Source of the DNA: Gammaproteobacteria bacterium
GTDB taxonomy: Bacteria > Pseudomonadota > Gammaproteobacteria > Competibacterales > Competibacteraceae
Direction: 5' to 3'
Assembly (NCBI GenBank): GCA_024234995.1
Contig: JACKNF010000012.1
Location: 1-64,000, forward strand
Length of the DNA stretch: 64,000 bases
This document shows positions 44,070 through 54,395 of the stretch, one piece after another; within the stretch, counting starts at the first letter, position 1, and each line of letters opens with the position of its first letter. The notes beneath the pieces are model-generated. The model was given only the letters and a program-made list of their open reading frames with translations. It made no database searches and was not told the DNA's origin. Both the position numbers and the translations under genes were made by a program.

Positions 44070-44368
44070 ATTATTATCTCCTGATTAAAACAAAAAAGAA
44101 GGGTCTATTCCGGCGATAAGAACCTTGGACAAAGGAAACCGGAAGTTGCTAAGAGTATTTCACAATTTTGTCGCTTTTGGTAGGGTCAGATTTATCCGCA
44201 GTTTTGTGAGTTATCAAGCCAATCATCGATGTGTTTGTTGAATACGGACAGCAGGTTTGAGATTAAAGGCTATACGGCTTAAGAAAGAACCGTCTACGAT
44301 AAGTTAAGTGCTAGGTTGGTGCTGCTGGTTCTATTGCCGGGTCTGCTGCAGCCGTGGCGGAGTAGTCT

Positions 44369-44667
44369 CTAATCCATACGCTTGACCACCGTAAACTGCA
44401 TGCTTAGATGCTGAGCCACCTCGTAGATGGCATCGGCATCCATCTCATCATTCTTGTTCAATTTGACATAGGAGTTGACAAACTGCGGTGCGATCAGTTG
44501 CACCTCATGGTTGTGATCTGGAAACTGCCGCGTCCCGGCGCGGGCACTGCCACACGCTTCTATCGCCGCCATATGGGCAGAAGGCCGGGCATCCGCTTCC
44601 GCGTTTGTCCACACCATAGACGTGAAAATCCTGCTCGGCCAGGCCAATCCTGACAATCTTCACGGCA
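44369..44667 (-). pseudogene. IS110-family transposase remnant
   Basis: The N-terminal part of an IS110 (DEDD) transposase: KIVRIGLAEQDFHVYGVDK at the start, then after a frame change and missing codons IEACGSA, HEVQLIAPQFVNSYVKLNK, DADAIYEVAQHLSMQF, ending at a stop after VVKRMD. The rest of the transposase is gone. It is a decayed insertion beside the AT-rich tract; the flanking stretch 44070-44368 shows no gene I can support. Confidence 0.75.
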
Positions 44668-44818
44668 TGTATTGTTGTCGCGATATTCTGTCTACAGTCC
44701 GCTCTGTACTCATCAGTGGATGATGGCGGATAACATCGCCCATTATACCCGCGATAGGCTCGTTGAGAGAGCAGGGCGGACTATCCATTGGCTGGTTAAT
44801 TGTTGCAGGATCATGAAT

Positions 44819-45769
44819 ATGATGGAAAAAATAAATCCTCTCACACCCTTGCTTGAGCAATACCCTCTTTTGATCTTGGACGGTGCATTAGCGACTGAGC
44901 TGGAGCGGCGCGGTTGCAACCTGCGCGATCCTTTGTGGTCGGCCAAGATTCTGCTTGAGAGCCCGGAGCTAATTCGTCAAATCCACCAGGATTACTTCCA
45001 GGCTGGCGCTGATTGCGCTATCACAGCCAGTTATCAGGCCACTGTGGAAGGCTTCATGCGACGCGGGGTGACACGCGAGACAGCGCTGAAATTGATTCAG
45101 CGGTCGGTGCAATTGGCTATTGAGGCCCGTGACGCTTTCTGGCAGGACGAGGTGAACCGCGTGGGCCGGCCCCGGCCGCTGGTAGCGGCCTCGGTCGGGC
45201 CTTATGGCGCTTTCCTGGCGGATGGTTCCGAATACCGGGGTGACTATGGGTTGAGCGAAACCGGGCTAATGGATTTTCATCGTCCGCGCCTGGCTGCCTT
45301 GTTAGAGGCCGGCCCCGATCTGCTGGCGTGTGAAACTCTGCCCTGCTTCACCGAAGCCAAGGCTTTGGTGCGGCTTATCGCTGAATTTCCGGAAGCCTAT
45401 GCTTGGATCAGCTTCAGCGCCCGCGATGAGATGCATATTTGTCACGGCGAACGGTTGGCCGATTGCGCCGCCTGGCTGGATGAGATTCCGCATGTCGTCG
45501 CTGTCGGTGTGAATTGCACGGCTCCACGATATATTCCGGCACTGATTGAGGCAGTCCGGATGAACACGCGTAAACCGGTCGTGGTTTATCCCAATTCCGG
45601 GGAGACCTATGATATTGAACGCCGCACCTGGAACGGCCCTGCAACCAATGTGGCCTTTGCTGCCGAGGCGCAGCGCTGGTATGCAAGCGGGGCGCGGCTC
45701 ATCGGCGGCTGTTGCCAAACCGCGCCTGCGCATATTCGCGAGATCGCTGCTTGGGCGCGCGCGCGTTAA
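44819..45769 (+). CDS. mmuM: Homocysteine S-methyltransferase
   Basis: Transfers a methyl group from S-methylmethionine or SAM to homocysteine, making methionine. The barrel opens LLILDGALATELERRG. Zinc ligands are the Cys in GVNCTAPRY (about residue 232) and the Cys pair in LIGGCCQTAPAHI near the C-terminus. At 316 residues it is the usual length for MmuM. The frame runs upstream to 44672, but ATG 44819 with AGGA eight bases before it is the best start; ATG 44813 and 44822 are close alternatives. Its stop overlaps that of the convergent MBL gene. Confidence 0.88.
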   Translation: MMEKINPLTPLLEQYPLLILDGALATELERRGCNLRDPLWSAKILLESPELIRQIHQDYFQAGADCAITASYQATVEGFMRRGVTRETALKLIQRSVQLAIEARDAFWQDEVNRVGRPRPLVAASVGPYGAFLADGSEYRGDYGLSETGLMDFHRPRLAALLEAGPDLLACETLPCFTEAKALVRLIAEFPEAYAWISFSARDEMHICHGERLADCAAWLDEIPHVVAVGVNCTAPRYIPALIEAVRMNTRKPVVVYPNSGETYDIERRTWNGPATNVAFAAEAQRWYASGARLIGGCCQTAPAHIREIAAWARAR

Positions 45770-46713
45770 GGTGCGGCGTGATCCAGCCAATAATCCAATC
45801 CCTGCGCATTGAGTTCGATATCCGATCGCAGCACCTCGCGCCATTGTTCACGTTCCAGCCGCCAGCCTTGGCGTGCGGCTTCGGTATCCATCAATGCCCA
45901 TAATCCTTCCAGGATTCGCGCTTCGCGCTCTGGAGCATGCTTCCGTTCTCTCTCAGCCACGGCTACATGCGCATCAATCAGCCGGTGCAGGTCGTTGCCC
46001 AAGCGCTGCACATCTCGAACACGGGCAAAATGGGTCAAATAGAGGGCCTCTGGCTGATAACTCAGAATCCGATCCACCGATGCATGCATGACAGAAGGAT
46101 CAAATTGTGTCGGCGTGGTGGTGGGAATGATCGATGGCCGGCCATCTACATCCAGTTCACGGAAGGATAAGCCGAAAATATCGCCGGTAAACATACTGCC
46201 GCTGCGGATATCCTGCAGGCACAAGTGATGGCGTGCATGACCTGGCGTATCGAGACACCGTAAGGTGCGGCCCGCCAGGCTGAACGTATAATTATCGCTG
46301 GCGGCGATGATGCGGCTGGCGGCAACAGGTATTGGATCGCCGTACAGACGGTAGGCTTCCTCTTGACCATATACAGCCCCCACAGCGGCAAATAATTTCG
46401 CCGGATCAATCATGTGAGCGGCTCCACGAGGGTGCACCACCAGGCGTGCTTCTGGGAAGGCCTGCATCATGACCCCAGCGCCACCCGCATGATCGAGATG
46501 AATATGGGTCAGAAACACATAGGCCACATTCGCTGGCGTCAATCCAAGAACCTGAAGAGCTTCCAGAACCCGGGGCAGGGACGCATAACTTGCGGTATCA
46601 ATGATCACGGCCTGGCCGTTTTCCACAATAAAGTGAATAGCGGCCAATTGGGGGCGAATGTATCCGGAATCGAGGGCATAAATGCCGTGGTCATAACGGA
46701 GCAGTTCGAACAT
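45766..46713 (-). CDS. MBL-fold metallo-hydrolase
   Basis: A 315-residue metallo-beta-lactamase-fold protein. Metal ligands are HIHLDH (about residue 80), a His in ARLVVHPRGAAH-like LVVHPRG, Asp in GDIFGLSF, and a later His in YLTHFARV. The fold is of the glyoxalase II/RNase Z-like broad class; the substrate is unknown. An ATG at 46725 is also in frame; MFELLRYDHGIYALDSGY at 46713 starts the conserved part. It is convergent to mmuM with a 4-base overlap. Confidence 0.85.
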   Translation of the reverse strand: MFELLRYDHGIYALDSGYIRPQLAAIHFIVENGQAVIIDTASYASLPRVLEALQVLGLTPANVAYVFLTHIHLDHAGGAGVMMQAFPEARLVVHPRGAAHMIDPAKLFAAVGAVYGQEEAYRLYGDPIPVAASRIIAASDNYTFSLAGRTLRCLDTPGHARHHLCLQDIRSGSMFTGDIFGLSFRELDVDGRPSIIPTTTPTQFDPSVMHASVDRILSYQPEALYLTHFARVRDVQRLGNDLHRLIDAHVAVAERERKHAPEREARILEGLWALMDTEAARQGWRLEREQWREVLRSDIELNAQGLDYWLDHAAP

Positions 46714-46840
46714 GGGGATTCTCATAGCAGAAAAATGAAAAGTGCAGCTTAGCAGCGGATGCTTGAATGACGGAGCGCAATGTTACAATTTTCAGCCTTT
46801 AATCCCTAATTCCTAATTCTTACTTTTTGATTTTTAAAGA

Positions 46841-47866
46841 ATGATAATCTTGATTACGTTGGCGGCTTTTGCAACCGCGCTGACGCTGGCGTTTTTGCTG
46901 TCCCGGCCCGCTTTCCGATGGCAATGGCTTGATCATCCAAATGAGCGTTCCCTGCACCAGCATCCGGTCCCGCGGACCGGTGGCTTAGCGGTTTTGGGTA
47001 GCGGGTTGACGAGTAGCGTTCTGCTAACGCTATTGGTTCCAGCCACGCATCCTCTACTGATAACGCTACCGCTCGGATTGCTGCCATTAGCCATCATCTC
47101 GTGGCTCGATGACCGGCAAGGAATGGCGATGGGATGGCGTTTCTTAGTCCATTTCTGGGCCGCCATCAGTCTGATAGAGGTGAATCCTGTCCCAAACCTG
47201 CTGGATCTGCCCAGCTTACCGTGGCAGCTTCCCATAGGGGTAATTCATATTCTAAGCATGTTGTTCGTTGTCTGGATGATCAATCTCTACAATTTCATGG
47301 ATGGCATGGATGGCTTCGCGGGTGGTATGGCAGTGATAGGGTTTTCAGCGCTGGCCTGGCTGGGGCGGGTTGATACCGGATTTACGGCTATTTGCTTGAG
47401 TGTGGCGGCAGCTAGTGCCGGTTTTCTGGTGTGCAATTTTCCGCCAGCCCGGATTTTTCTAGGTGATATCGGCTCCACAACCTTCGGTTTTCTGGCGGCG
47501 GCATGCAGTCTATGGGGTGCTCGAATGGAACTGTTTCCCCTCTGGGTTTCATTGCTCGTATTTTCCCCTTTTATCATGGACGCTACGGTTACTTTGATAC
47601 GGCGCCTGCTGCGGGGTGAGAAGGTTTGGCAAGCGCACCGCAGCCACTATTATCAACGTTTGGTGCTGCTAGGCTGGGGACATCGCCGCACCGTGCTGGT
47701 GGAGTATGGCTTAATGCTGGCTTGCGCCGGTTCAGCATTATTGGCAGTTCATTTGCCGCCGGTTGGCCAGATAACACTGGTTGTTATTTGGGTATTGATT
47801 TATGGGTTGCTAATGCGAGGGGTGTGCTGGCTGGAGCAGCGGTGTCTTTCAGCAGCATGCCAGTGA
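46841..47866 (+). CDS. WecA/TagO-type glycosyl-1-phosphate transferase
   Basis: A 341-residue membrane enzyme of the MraY/WecA family with about ten hydrophobic segments. It links a sugar phosphate (often GlcNAc-1-P) to undecaprenyl phosphate, the first step of O-antigen, teichoic acid or similar polymers. Catalytic blocks are SWLDDRQGMAMGW with the Asp pair, NFMDGMDGFAGG, and FLGDIGSTTFGF; the basic loop LLRGEKVWQAHRSHYYQRL holds the substrate-binding His motif. No other polysaccharide genes are nearby. Confidence 0.9.
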   Translation: MIILITLAAFATALTLAFLLSRPAFRWQWLDHPNERSLHQHPVPRTGGLAVLGSGLTSSVLLTLLVPATHPLLITLPLGLLPLAIISWLDDRQGMAMGWRFLVHFWAAISLIEVNPVPNLLDLPSLPWQLPIGVIHILSMLFVVWMINLYNFMDGMDGFAGGMAVIGFSALAWLGRVDTGFTAICLSVAAASAGFLVCNFPPARIFLGDIGSTTFGFLAAACSLWGARMELFPLWVSLLVFSPFIMDATVTLIRRLLRGEKVWQAHRSHYYQRLVLLGWGHRRTVLVEYGLMLACAGSALLAVHLPPVGQITLVVIWVLIYGLLMRGVCWLEQRCLSAACQ

Positions 47867-47996
47867 TGTTCTTGGTGTTTTGATTATTGAAGATATCAAG
47901 GCAATGTTTGAAGCTATCTTAAACTTGTTTACTTGAGCAGTTCATCGCACCAAGGAGAACCTGTGTATAGGTTAATGAATTTTATACCAACGTTGA

Positions 47997-50900
47997 ATGA
48001 GAGTGGATGGATGCAGTGAGCAGGTTGGAGCCGGGCCTTTGAAAGCTCAAATTCATGCCATCCTAGCCACGATTGCCGGTTTCGCCGTTGTGTTGCTGGT
48101 AATCTGGGGTGTGGACCATGAGATTGTCCATCCTGCCTTCAAGGAATTGGAGCAGGCACAGGCGCTGGAGGATGGCGTACGGGCGCGGGCCGCTATCCAA
48201 AACGAACTGCGTCAACTAGAGAATATCTTGGGTAATTGGGCTGAATGGGATGACGCCTACATTTATGCTGCGAACCGCAATCCGGCCTTTATCGCATCTA
48301 ATCTAGGTAACTGGAGCGTCCTGGAAAAAAATAGCCAGTTAAACCTCTGTGTAATTCTCAATCCCCAAGGACAGCGGTTGTATAGCGGCGGTTATGACTC
48401 CGGGCTGGGTGGTGAGGTGCTCCCGGCCACATTCGCCCGCGATCCGCCCGCGATCTGGAACATACTCCGGCTGGCCCTGGAACGAGCCCGCGCTGGCTTG
48501 GTGCTTACTGAACACGGTCTGCTGCTACTGGCGGCCCATCCTATTTTGACCACCCAGGGTAGGGGGCAGGCTCGTGGTGTGATGGTCTTCGGCCGTTTTC
48601 TGGACCAGCCTCTGCAGCAATTACTGGCGGCCCAGATCAAAGTAGCATTCGAGCTATTGTTGGCCACCGATCCGCGTTTGACACCGATGGAATACAATTA
48701 CCTGACGGCCTTGCATGCTGGAAATCCCGAGCTGCGGCAAGGCCCGGCCGGGGCGACATTCGCGTACGAAGTGCTTGTGGATCTGACAGGCCAACCTATT
48801 GCGCTGCTGCGCACGCCCGTCCGTCAAACGATCTCGATTACAGCGCGGCGCACCAGTCATGCTCTGGCGGGTGTGCTGAGTTTAGCCATTTTGACACTGC
48901 TGATCGGCGGCGCCTATGGATTGATCCGGTTCAGACACAACCAGCAGCAGGCCGCGCCGGCAGCGGCTTGGGGTGCGGCCACGCTCACCGTCCTGATCGG
49001 ACTGACACTGACAGCAGGTCTGTATACCGAGTGGCGCCAGCGCAGCCAAGCAACGCTGGCGGGCGATTTCCGAGCGGTTTCTAGCATGCTGATTAGCCGG
49101 ATCATCACCCAGTTCTACGACAATTTGGAAGACATTGATGCTATGCGCCGTTTTCTGGAGGGCGTAGACACCATTGACCGGGCGCAATTTCGCGCATTCG
49201 TCACACCGCTGCTAGCCAACGGCGGCTTTCAAGCCTTGGAGTGGTTACCGCGCGTACCGCGGGAGCAACGGGCTGCCTATGAAGCGGCTGCGCGCCGGGA
49301 TGGCTTCGAGGATTTTCACTTCACCGAACGTGATGAGGCAGGGCGGCTCATCCCCGCCACCGATCGTCCCGTTTATTTCCCCGTCTATTACTTGGAGCCG
49401 TTAGCCGGTAATCAAGCGGCCCTGGGCTTTGCTCCCGGCCCGGGCCATCCAGCTCGCGGGGCGGTATTGGCCCAAGCCTGTGACCGCGGCCAGCTTGCCA
49501 CGACTGGACGTTATGTCCTCGTGCAAGAGACTGCGCCTGAGCCAGTCTATTCCGTGCTGGTGTTCGGTCCGGTGTATGCCGGACCTGCAACAGCGCTGGA
49601 GGTGAAGATGCGGCGGGAACAGTTACGAGGCTTTGCGCTGGGGGTCGTGCGTATCGGTGATACGATTACGCGCGCGCTGGCCCCGGCGGGCACTGCTGAG
49701 TTGCAGTTTCGCCTGCTCGATCTCTCCGCCGGGGCGGACGCCCAGACGTTATACGAGTTGCCGCCGGCGGTAATGGAGAATGGAAAACCCGTTTCATCGC
49801 TTCGCCAAGCCGAGGATTTCCATTTTGCCGACCGTACCTGGCGGATCGAGGTCTGGCCAAGCGAGGCCTTTCTCGCCCGTCACACCGATCCAATTCACTG
49901 TTGGGTCCCGGCAATTGGCGGGCTGCTGACCCTGCTAGCCACCTTGTATCTATTCGCCCTGATTGCTCAGCGTTACCGGGCAGAGGCGCTGGTAGCAGTC
50001 CGTACAGCCGAACTGCAAGGGAGCGAGGAGCGGTACCGTTTACTGTTCGAACGCGCCAGCGATGCGATCTTTGTGGTGGAAAAACAGACGGGGCGCTTTC
50101 TGGCAGCCAACCGGGCTGCAGAGCAATTGACAGGCCGGCCTCTTGCCGAACTCAAGACGCTCACCACAGCTGACCTGACACCGGTTGATGTGCAAGAACG
50201 TCTCAAGCAAGCGATCAAAACCACTGAAGCGCTCCAATTGAGCGAAGTCGCTTACCAATTAGGCGAAATCGAATACCCGCAACCGGATGGCGCCCTCCGC
50301 ACAGCGCTGTTAAGTGTAATTCCCGTCAATGAAACACTCTTATTCGGCATCGCTCGCGACATCACTGACGTTAAGGAAGCGAAGAAGCGTATCGAACATC
50401 TGGCCTTTTTCGACGCGCTGACCACTCTGCCGAATCGGGTGTTACTGACCGAGCGCGCTGAGCTGGCATTGGCGCTGGCCGAGCGGCACCATGCTGTTTT
50501 AGCGGTACTGTTTCTCGACCTGGACCGGTTCAAGGAAGTTAATGATTCGTTGGGCCACACCGAGGGCGATGCCCTGCTGGTCCAGGTAGCAGCGCGCCTG
50601 AAGACGCTCACGCGAGGAGAGGACACCGTCTGCCGGTTGGGGGGTGACGAGTTTGTATTGTTGCTGCCCGAAGCCAACCAGGAGGGTGCGCTGCGGGTGG
50701 CTGATAAAGTACTGGCGGCATTCCGCCAGCCGTTCACCGTGGCCACCCACGCTTTGCAGGTGACGGTCTCCATTGGCATCGCGCTTTACCCGCATGATGG
50801 CGCCGATTTCGCTGAGCTGCTCAAGAATGCCGACACGGCGCTTTACCAAGCCAAGCAGGACGGCCGTAACACCCGGGCGTTCTATGACCGGCAGATGAAC

Positions 50901-51728
50901 GTAGCGACTTTCGAGCGGCTTCTGCTGGAAGCAGAGCTGCGTAAGGCTTTGGCAGCCGGGCACTTGTGTGCCTATTTTCAGCCGAAGGTGCGTTTGGCTG
51001 ACGGCACGCTGGCCGGTGCCGAAGCCTTGATACGCTGGTTTCACCCCGAGCGCGGTGCGATCCCGCCTGGGCAATTTATCCCTTTAGCAGAAGCCAGCGA
51101 TCTGATCGTTGATCTTGGGGAGTGGATGTTGACCGAAGTGTGCCGGCAACTGGCTGTTTGGCAGCAGCAAGGCCGGCCAATCCTGACAATTGCGGTCAAT
51201 CTGGCAGCCCGGCATTTCTGCCGGCCGGCGCTTGCTAATCAGATTAGTGGCTTGCTGGCGGCCCACGACTTACCGCCGCACGCCTTGGAACTGGAACTGA
51301 CCGAATCCACCTTGTTGGAGACGGGGGCACAGACGGCGGATACCCTGGCTGCGTTGGAACGGCTCGGGATTGGGCTGGCCATCGACGACTTTGGCACCGG
51401 CTATTCGAGCCTGAGCTACCTCAAACGCTTACCACTCACTGCTTTGAAAATTGATCAGAGTTTCGTGCGCAATGTGGTGGATGATCCCGATGATCGCATC
51501 TTGGCCGCGACCATCGTCGCCCTCGGCCACCAGATGGAACTGGTGGTCGTGGCCGAAGGAGTGGAAACCGAGGAACAGCGCCGCTGCCTTTTAGAACAGG
51601 GCTGCGATCTGGCGCAGGGTTATCTGTTTGACCGGCCTGTGCCTGCCGAGGATTTTGCTGCCGCTTGGCTAGTGCCACAGCCTGATGCCGCCTCTCACCC
51701 TAGCCATCGGACGTCCAACCCTAAGTAA
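47997..51728 (+). CDS. Membrane CHASE4-CHASE-PAS-GGDEF-EAL cyclic-di-GMP enzyme
   Basis: A 1243-residue signalling protein. Order: a membrane helix (about 20-40), a CHASE4-like periplasmic domain (LENILGNWAEWDDAYIYA), helices near 285-345, a CHASE domain (FQALEWLPRVPREQRAAYE), a helix near 640, PAS (about 675-790), GGDEF and EAL. Both catalytic domains look intact: RLGGDEFVLL with the RGED inhibitory site five residues before it, then EALIRWFHPERG, ELTES and DDFGTGYSSL. It could make or break cyclic-di-GMP in response to a periplasmic signal. The start is ATG 47997, or TTG 48039, which has GGAG upstream. It converges on the two-component genes. Confidence 0.88.
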   Translation: MRVDGCSEQVGAGPLKAQIHAILATIAGFAVVLLVIWGVDHEIVHPAFKELEQAQALEDGVRARAAIQNELRQLENILGNWAEWDDAYIYAANRNPAFIASNLGNWSVLEKNSQLNLCVILNPQGQRLYSGGYDSGLGGEVLPATFARDPPAIWNILRLALERARAGLVLTEHGLLLLAAHPILTTQGRGQARGVMVFGRFLDQPLQQLLAAQIKVAFELLLATDPRLTPMEYNYLTALHAGNPELRQGPAGATFAYEVLVDLTGQPIALLRTPVRQTISITARRTSHALAGVLSLAILTLLIGGAYGLIRFRHNQQQAAPAAAWGAATLTVLIGLTLTAGLYTEWRQRSQATLAGDFRAVSSMLISRIITQFYDNLEDIDAMRRFLEGVDTIDRAQFRAFVTPLLANGGFQALEWLPRVPREQRAAYEAAARRDGFEDFHFTERDEAGRLIPATDRPVYFPVYYLEPLAGNQAALGFAPGPGHPARGAVLAQACDRGQLATTGRYVLVQETAPEPVYSVLVFGPVYAGPATALEVKMRREQLRGFALGVVRIGDTITRALAPAGTAELQFRLLDLSAGADAQTLYELPPAVMENGKPVSSLRQAEDFHFADRTWRIEVWPSEAFLARHTDPIHCWVPAIGGLLTLLATLYLFALIAQRYRAEALVAVRTAELQGSEERYRLLFERASDAIFVVEKQTGRFLAANRAAEQLTGRPLAELKTLTTADLTPVDVQERLKQAIKTTEALQLSEVAYQLGEIEYPQPDGALRTALLSVIPVNETLLFGIARDITDVKEAKKRIEHLAFFDALTTLPNRVLLTERAELALALAERHHAVLAVLFLDLDRFKEVNDSLGHTEGDALLVQVAARLKTLTRGEDTVCRLGGDEFVLLLPEANQEGALRVADKVLAAFRQPFTVATHALQVTVSIGIALYPHDGADFAELLKNADTALYQAKQDGRNTRAFYDRQMNVATFERLLLEAELRKALAAGHLCAYFQPKVRLADGTLAGAEALIRWFHPERGAIPPGQFIPLAEASDLIVDLGEWMLTEVCRQLAVWQQQGRPILTIAVNLAARHFCRPALANQISGLLAAHDLPPHALELELTESTLLETGAQTADTLAALERLGIGLAIDDFGTGYSSLSYLKRLPLTALKIDQSFVRNVVDDPDDRILAATIVALGHQMELVVVAEGVETEEQRRCLLEQGCDLAQGYLFDRPVPAEDFAAAWLVPQPDAASHPSHRTSNPK

Positions 51729-51812
51729 CGTGAATTCCAGGAAGCCAGTGCCGGTAATCGCTGAGGTCGCGCTGGCATCATTCAGCAAAAATCCAAGACG
51801 TGTTTTCAACTC

Positions 51813-53447
51813 TTAAATCTGGCTGGAGCGGCTGGCCGGTAAGCGAATCTGCATCCGTGTTCCTGTGGATGTTTCCCCCAATTGGATCGTGCCCCGGTGC
51901 GCAGTCAACAACGACTTGACCACCGCTAGACCCAGGCCGGTGCCGCCTCGTGAGCGGGCGGTGGTAAAAAAGGGCTCGAAGATACGCGCTGCGTTAGCCG
52001 CTGAGATGCCGGGACCATTATCACTGGCCTCGATGAGTAGCGCAGTGTCGAGTTCCGCATCAGGCACTGGGTACGTTACGGCCAAGGTGACGGTGTCGCC
52101 ACCGTGTTGCCGTGTATTATCCAGCAGATTGGTCAAGATAGACTCCAGCACCTCCTCACTCATGGCGGCGTTGACCCGCGGAAGAGGTTCAATCACAGTA
52201 GCGGTTAGACCAATGTTCTGGTAATGGATGGCCAGTCGCTGCACCACAGTGGCAACATCGGTGCTATCGGTCGGGGTTGCCTGCATCACGTCGGCGCGGG
52301 CCAGCTCCAGCAGCCGCCGCACCAGACGCTCCAGGCGTTCGGCGTCCTGATCGAGATTGCCTAAAAACCGTTCGCGCTCAGCCAGGGTCATGGTGCCGAT
52401 ATGGTCGCGCAGCAGCTCCACCGCTCCGCGGATGGCCGCTAAAGGCGTTTTGAATTCGTGTGAAACGTGGGCCGCAAAGGCGCGGATATAATCGGCGCGC
52501 TGTTCCAGATGCTGGGCCATCGTCGCTACAGCTTGCGACAATTCGGCAGCCTCCTGGGTGACTGGTCGGGCCAGCGCCACCACGACTCCCTGTTCCCCGG
52601 CGGTGACGCGCCGGGCCAGGCTCACCAGTGTCTGGAGCGGCCGCACCACCGCAAAGGAAGTCAACACTGACATGATGACGCTGGTGCCCAGCAGCAATGC
52701 AGTTGCTAGCATCAAGTGGTAGCGCTTGCCGTATAGGACTTGTATCAGCGAGATCGGTGTACGCCACAGAAGAGTCACTGCAACGATACGTTGTCCTTGC
52801 AGAACCGGCGCGGCGACGAACACGCGCAATCGAGCGCCGCGACTGATGGAATCGAGTGCAGGGGATTCACTATCAGGAAGGCGCTGGCGCAACCGGCTTA
52901 TATGTTCGCCCGTCAGCGCCCGTTGCACTTCTTCCAGCGCCATCAGGGAACGGCCTAAACTGGGTCCAGTTGTCGCCACGACTGTACCCTGCGTGTCTGC
53001 TACGGCAATCCCCGCTAAGGTCATGACTTGTGCATCGTGCAGCAGCGACTGCAATTCCTCGCCGACGGCCTGGGCGTGAGGATCAGGCGGGCTGGATGGA
53101 GGGATGGTTTCCGGGGGCGGGGGATAAACCGGGTCTTCAGCCAGGTCCAACTGCGCCAGGCGCGGCCGCCAGCGGGTTTCATGGTCATACTGTTCCCGCC
53201 AAGGAGCGGCAAGAGGTAGACCATATGCTGGATTGGCCACTGCCTGTGGCGCCAATCGGGCGAGGGCTGCGCGGTAACTGGCGGCGACGAATGCCGCTTG
53301 AGCCACCAATTCAGATTCGGTCTGGCGCACCAGAGCGCTTTCGTACAGGCGTAGCGCCTCCAGCCCTAACAAGGGCAGCCATAACGCGGTCAGATTGACC
53401 GCCAGCAGTAGATAGCGCAGCTTGAGGCGAGGCAGGGATCGCACCAT
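51813..53447 (-). CDS. Sensor histidine kinase of the exosortase region
   Basis: A 544-residue kinase. A membrane helix (about 12-32), a periplasmic sensor of about 240 residues with a Pro-rich stretch (PPPPETIPPSSPPDP), a second helix near 255, HAMP, then the dimerisation box AHVSHEFKTPLAAIRG (His near 340) and an ATPase domain with NLLDNTRQHGG, ASDNGPGIS and GGTGLGLAVV. All catalytic boxes are intact. It starts right after its response regulator (no gap), so both are co-transcribed. It resembles CreC-like kinases and the kinase of proteobacterial dedicated sortase systems, with which its position beside a VIT-VWA surface protein fits; that link is inferred. Confidence 0.9.
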   Translation of the reverse strand: MVRSLPRLKLRYLLLAVNLTALWLPLLGLEALRLYESALVRQTESELVAQAAFVAASYRAALARLAPQAVANPAYGLPLAAPWREQYDHETRWRPRLAQLDLAEDPVYPPPPETIPPSSPPDPHAQAVGEELQSLLHDAQVMTLAGIAVADTQGTVVATTGPSLGRSLMALEEVQRALTGEHISRLRQRLPDSESPALDSISRGARLRVFVAAPVLQGQRIVAVTLLWRTPISLIQVLYGKRYHLMLATALLLGTSVIMSVLTSFAVVRPLQTLVSLARRVTAGEQGVVVALARPVTQEAAELSQAVATMAQHLEQRADYIRAFAAHVSHEFKTPLAAIRGAVELLRDHIGTMTLAERERFLGNLDQDAERLERLVRRLLELARADVMQATPTDSTDVATVVQRLAIHYQNIGLTATVIEPLPRVNAAMSEEVLESILTNLLDNTRQHGGDTVTLAVTYPVPDAELDTALLIEASDNGPGISAANAARIFEPFFTTARSRGGTGLGLAVVKSLLTAHRGTIQLGETSTGTRMQIRLPASRSSQI

Positions 53448-54131
53448 TCAGCAAGGTCCCAGCCGGTAACCAATGCCATGCAGGGTTTCAATGGGGTCGG
53501 CGCCCAAGACTTTAAATTTCGAACGCACCCGGCGTACATGGCTGTCGATGGTGCGGTCGCTTACCACTCGATAGTCCTGGTAGCTGCCATCCATTAATTG
53601 ATCCCGGCTGAATACCTTACCGGGGTGGCTTAATAGCGTGCGCAGGATACCGAACTCCGTCAGGGTCAGTGCAATCTCCTGTCCCTGCCAATCTGCGGTA
53701 TAGCGCTCCAGGTCCAGCCGTAACCGTCCGTATTCGAGCAGGTGTCCGGGTGTGGGGTCGTGCCATTCACCTTTACCGCGGCGCAAAATTGCCCGGACGC
53801 GCGCTGTCAGTTCGCGAGGGCTGAACGGTTTAGTCACGTAGTCGTCGCCGCCGAGCTCCAGGCCGATGATGCGATCCACTTCGTCATCGCGCGATGATAA
53901 AAACACAATGGGAACCGTGCTGATGCGGCGCAGGGCGCGGCAGACGTCGGTACCATCCAGCTCTGGCATGATGATGTCGAGTACCACTAAATCAGGGCCA
54001 GCCGCCTGGAATCGCGCCAGTGCTTGTTCCCCGTTTTCGGCTTCTACAGTGGCGAAGCCGTCTTTGTGCAGGGCGAAGCAGATGATTTCACGGATATGAG
54101 GATCGTCATCAACGACCAGGATGGTGGGCAT
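53448..54131 (-). CDS. OmpR/PhoB-type response regulator
   Basis: A 227-residue regulator: receiver domain with the phosphorylated Asp in LVVLDIIMPELDG (about residue 52), Lys in DDYVTKPFSPREL, and a C-terminal winged helix (LTEFGILRTLLSHPGKVFSR, then DRTIDSHVRRVRSKF). It lies directly before its kinase on the - strand and is divergent from the membrane-protein, exosortase and VIT-VWA genes. The 265-base divergent gap (54132-54395) is the likely site of its operator; I see no clear direct repeat there. Confidence 0.93.
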   Translation of the reverse strand: MPTILVVDDDPHIREIICFALHKDGFATVEAENGEQALARFQAAGPDLVVLDIIMPELDGTDVCRALRRISTVPIVFLSSRDDEVDRIIGLELGGDDYVTKPFSPRELTARVRAILRRGKGEWHDPTPGHLLEYGRLRLDLERYTADWQGQEIALTLTEFGILRTLLSHPGKVFSRDQLMDGSYQDYRVVSDRTIDSHVRRVRSKFKVLGADPIETLHGIGYRLGPC

Positions 54132-54395
54132 GAGGCTATTCCATAAAGGCGCGTTACTTATTTGCAGGAAAGAATACCAAATCCTGGTCAGCAGGAAGCT
54201 GACTTGCCGATGATTCAGGTAGTTATCGATTGTAAGCGAACGCTTGCATCAAGGAGCGCTATCACGGGCCACCGGTTGCACTTTGGCATTTTATCCGTCA
54301 ATTCTTCTTATGCTGCTTTGTATTTTTAGAAAAATAATATGGAATCTATTCAGTTAACTGAGCGCTAAAGTAGCGATGCTGATGAGGTTAAGAGG

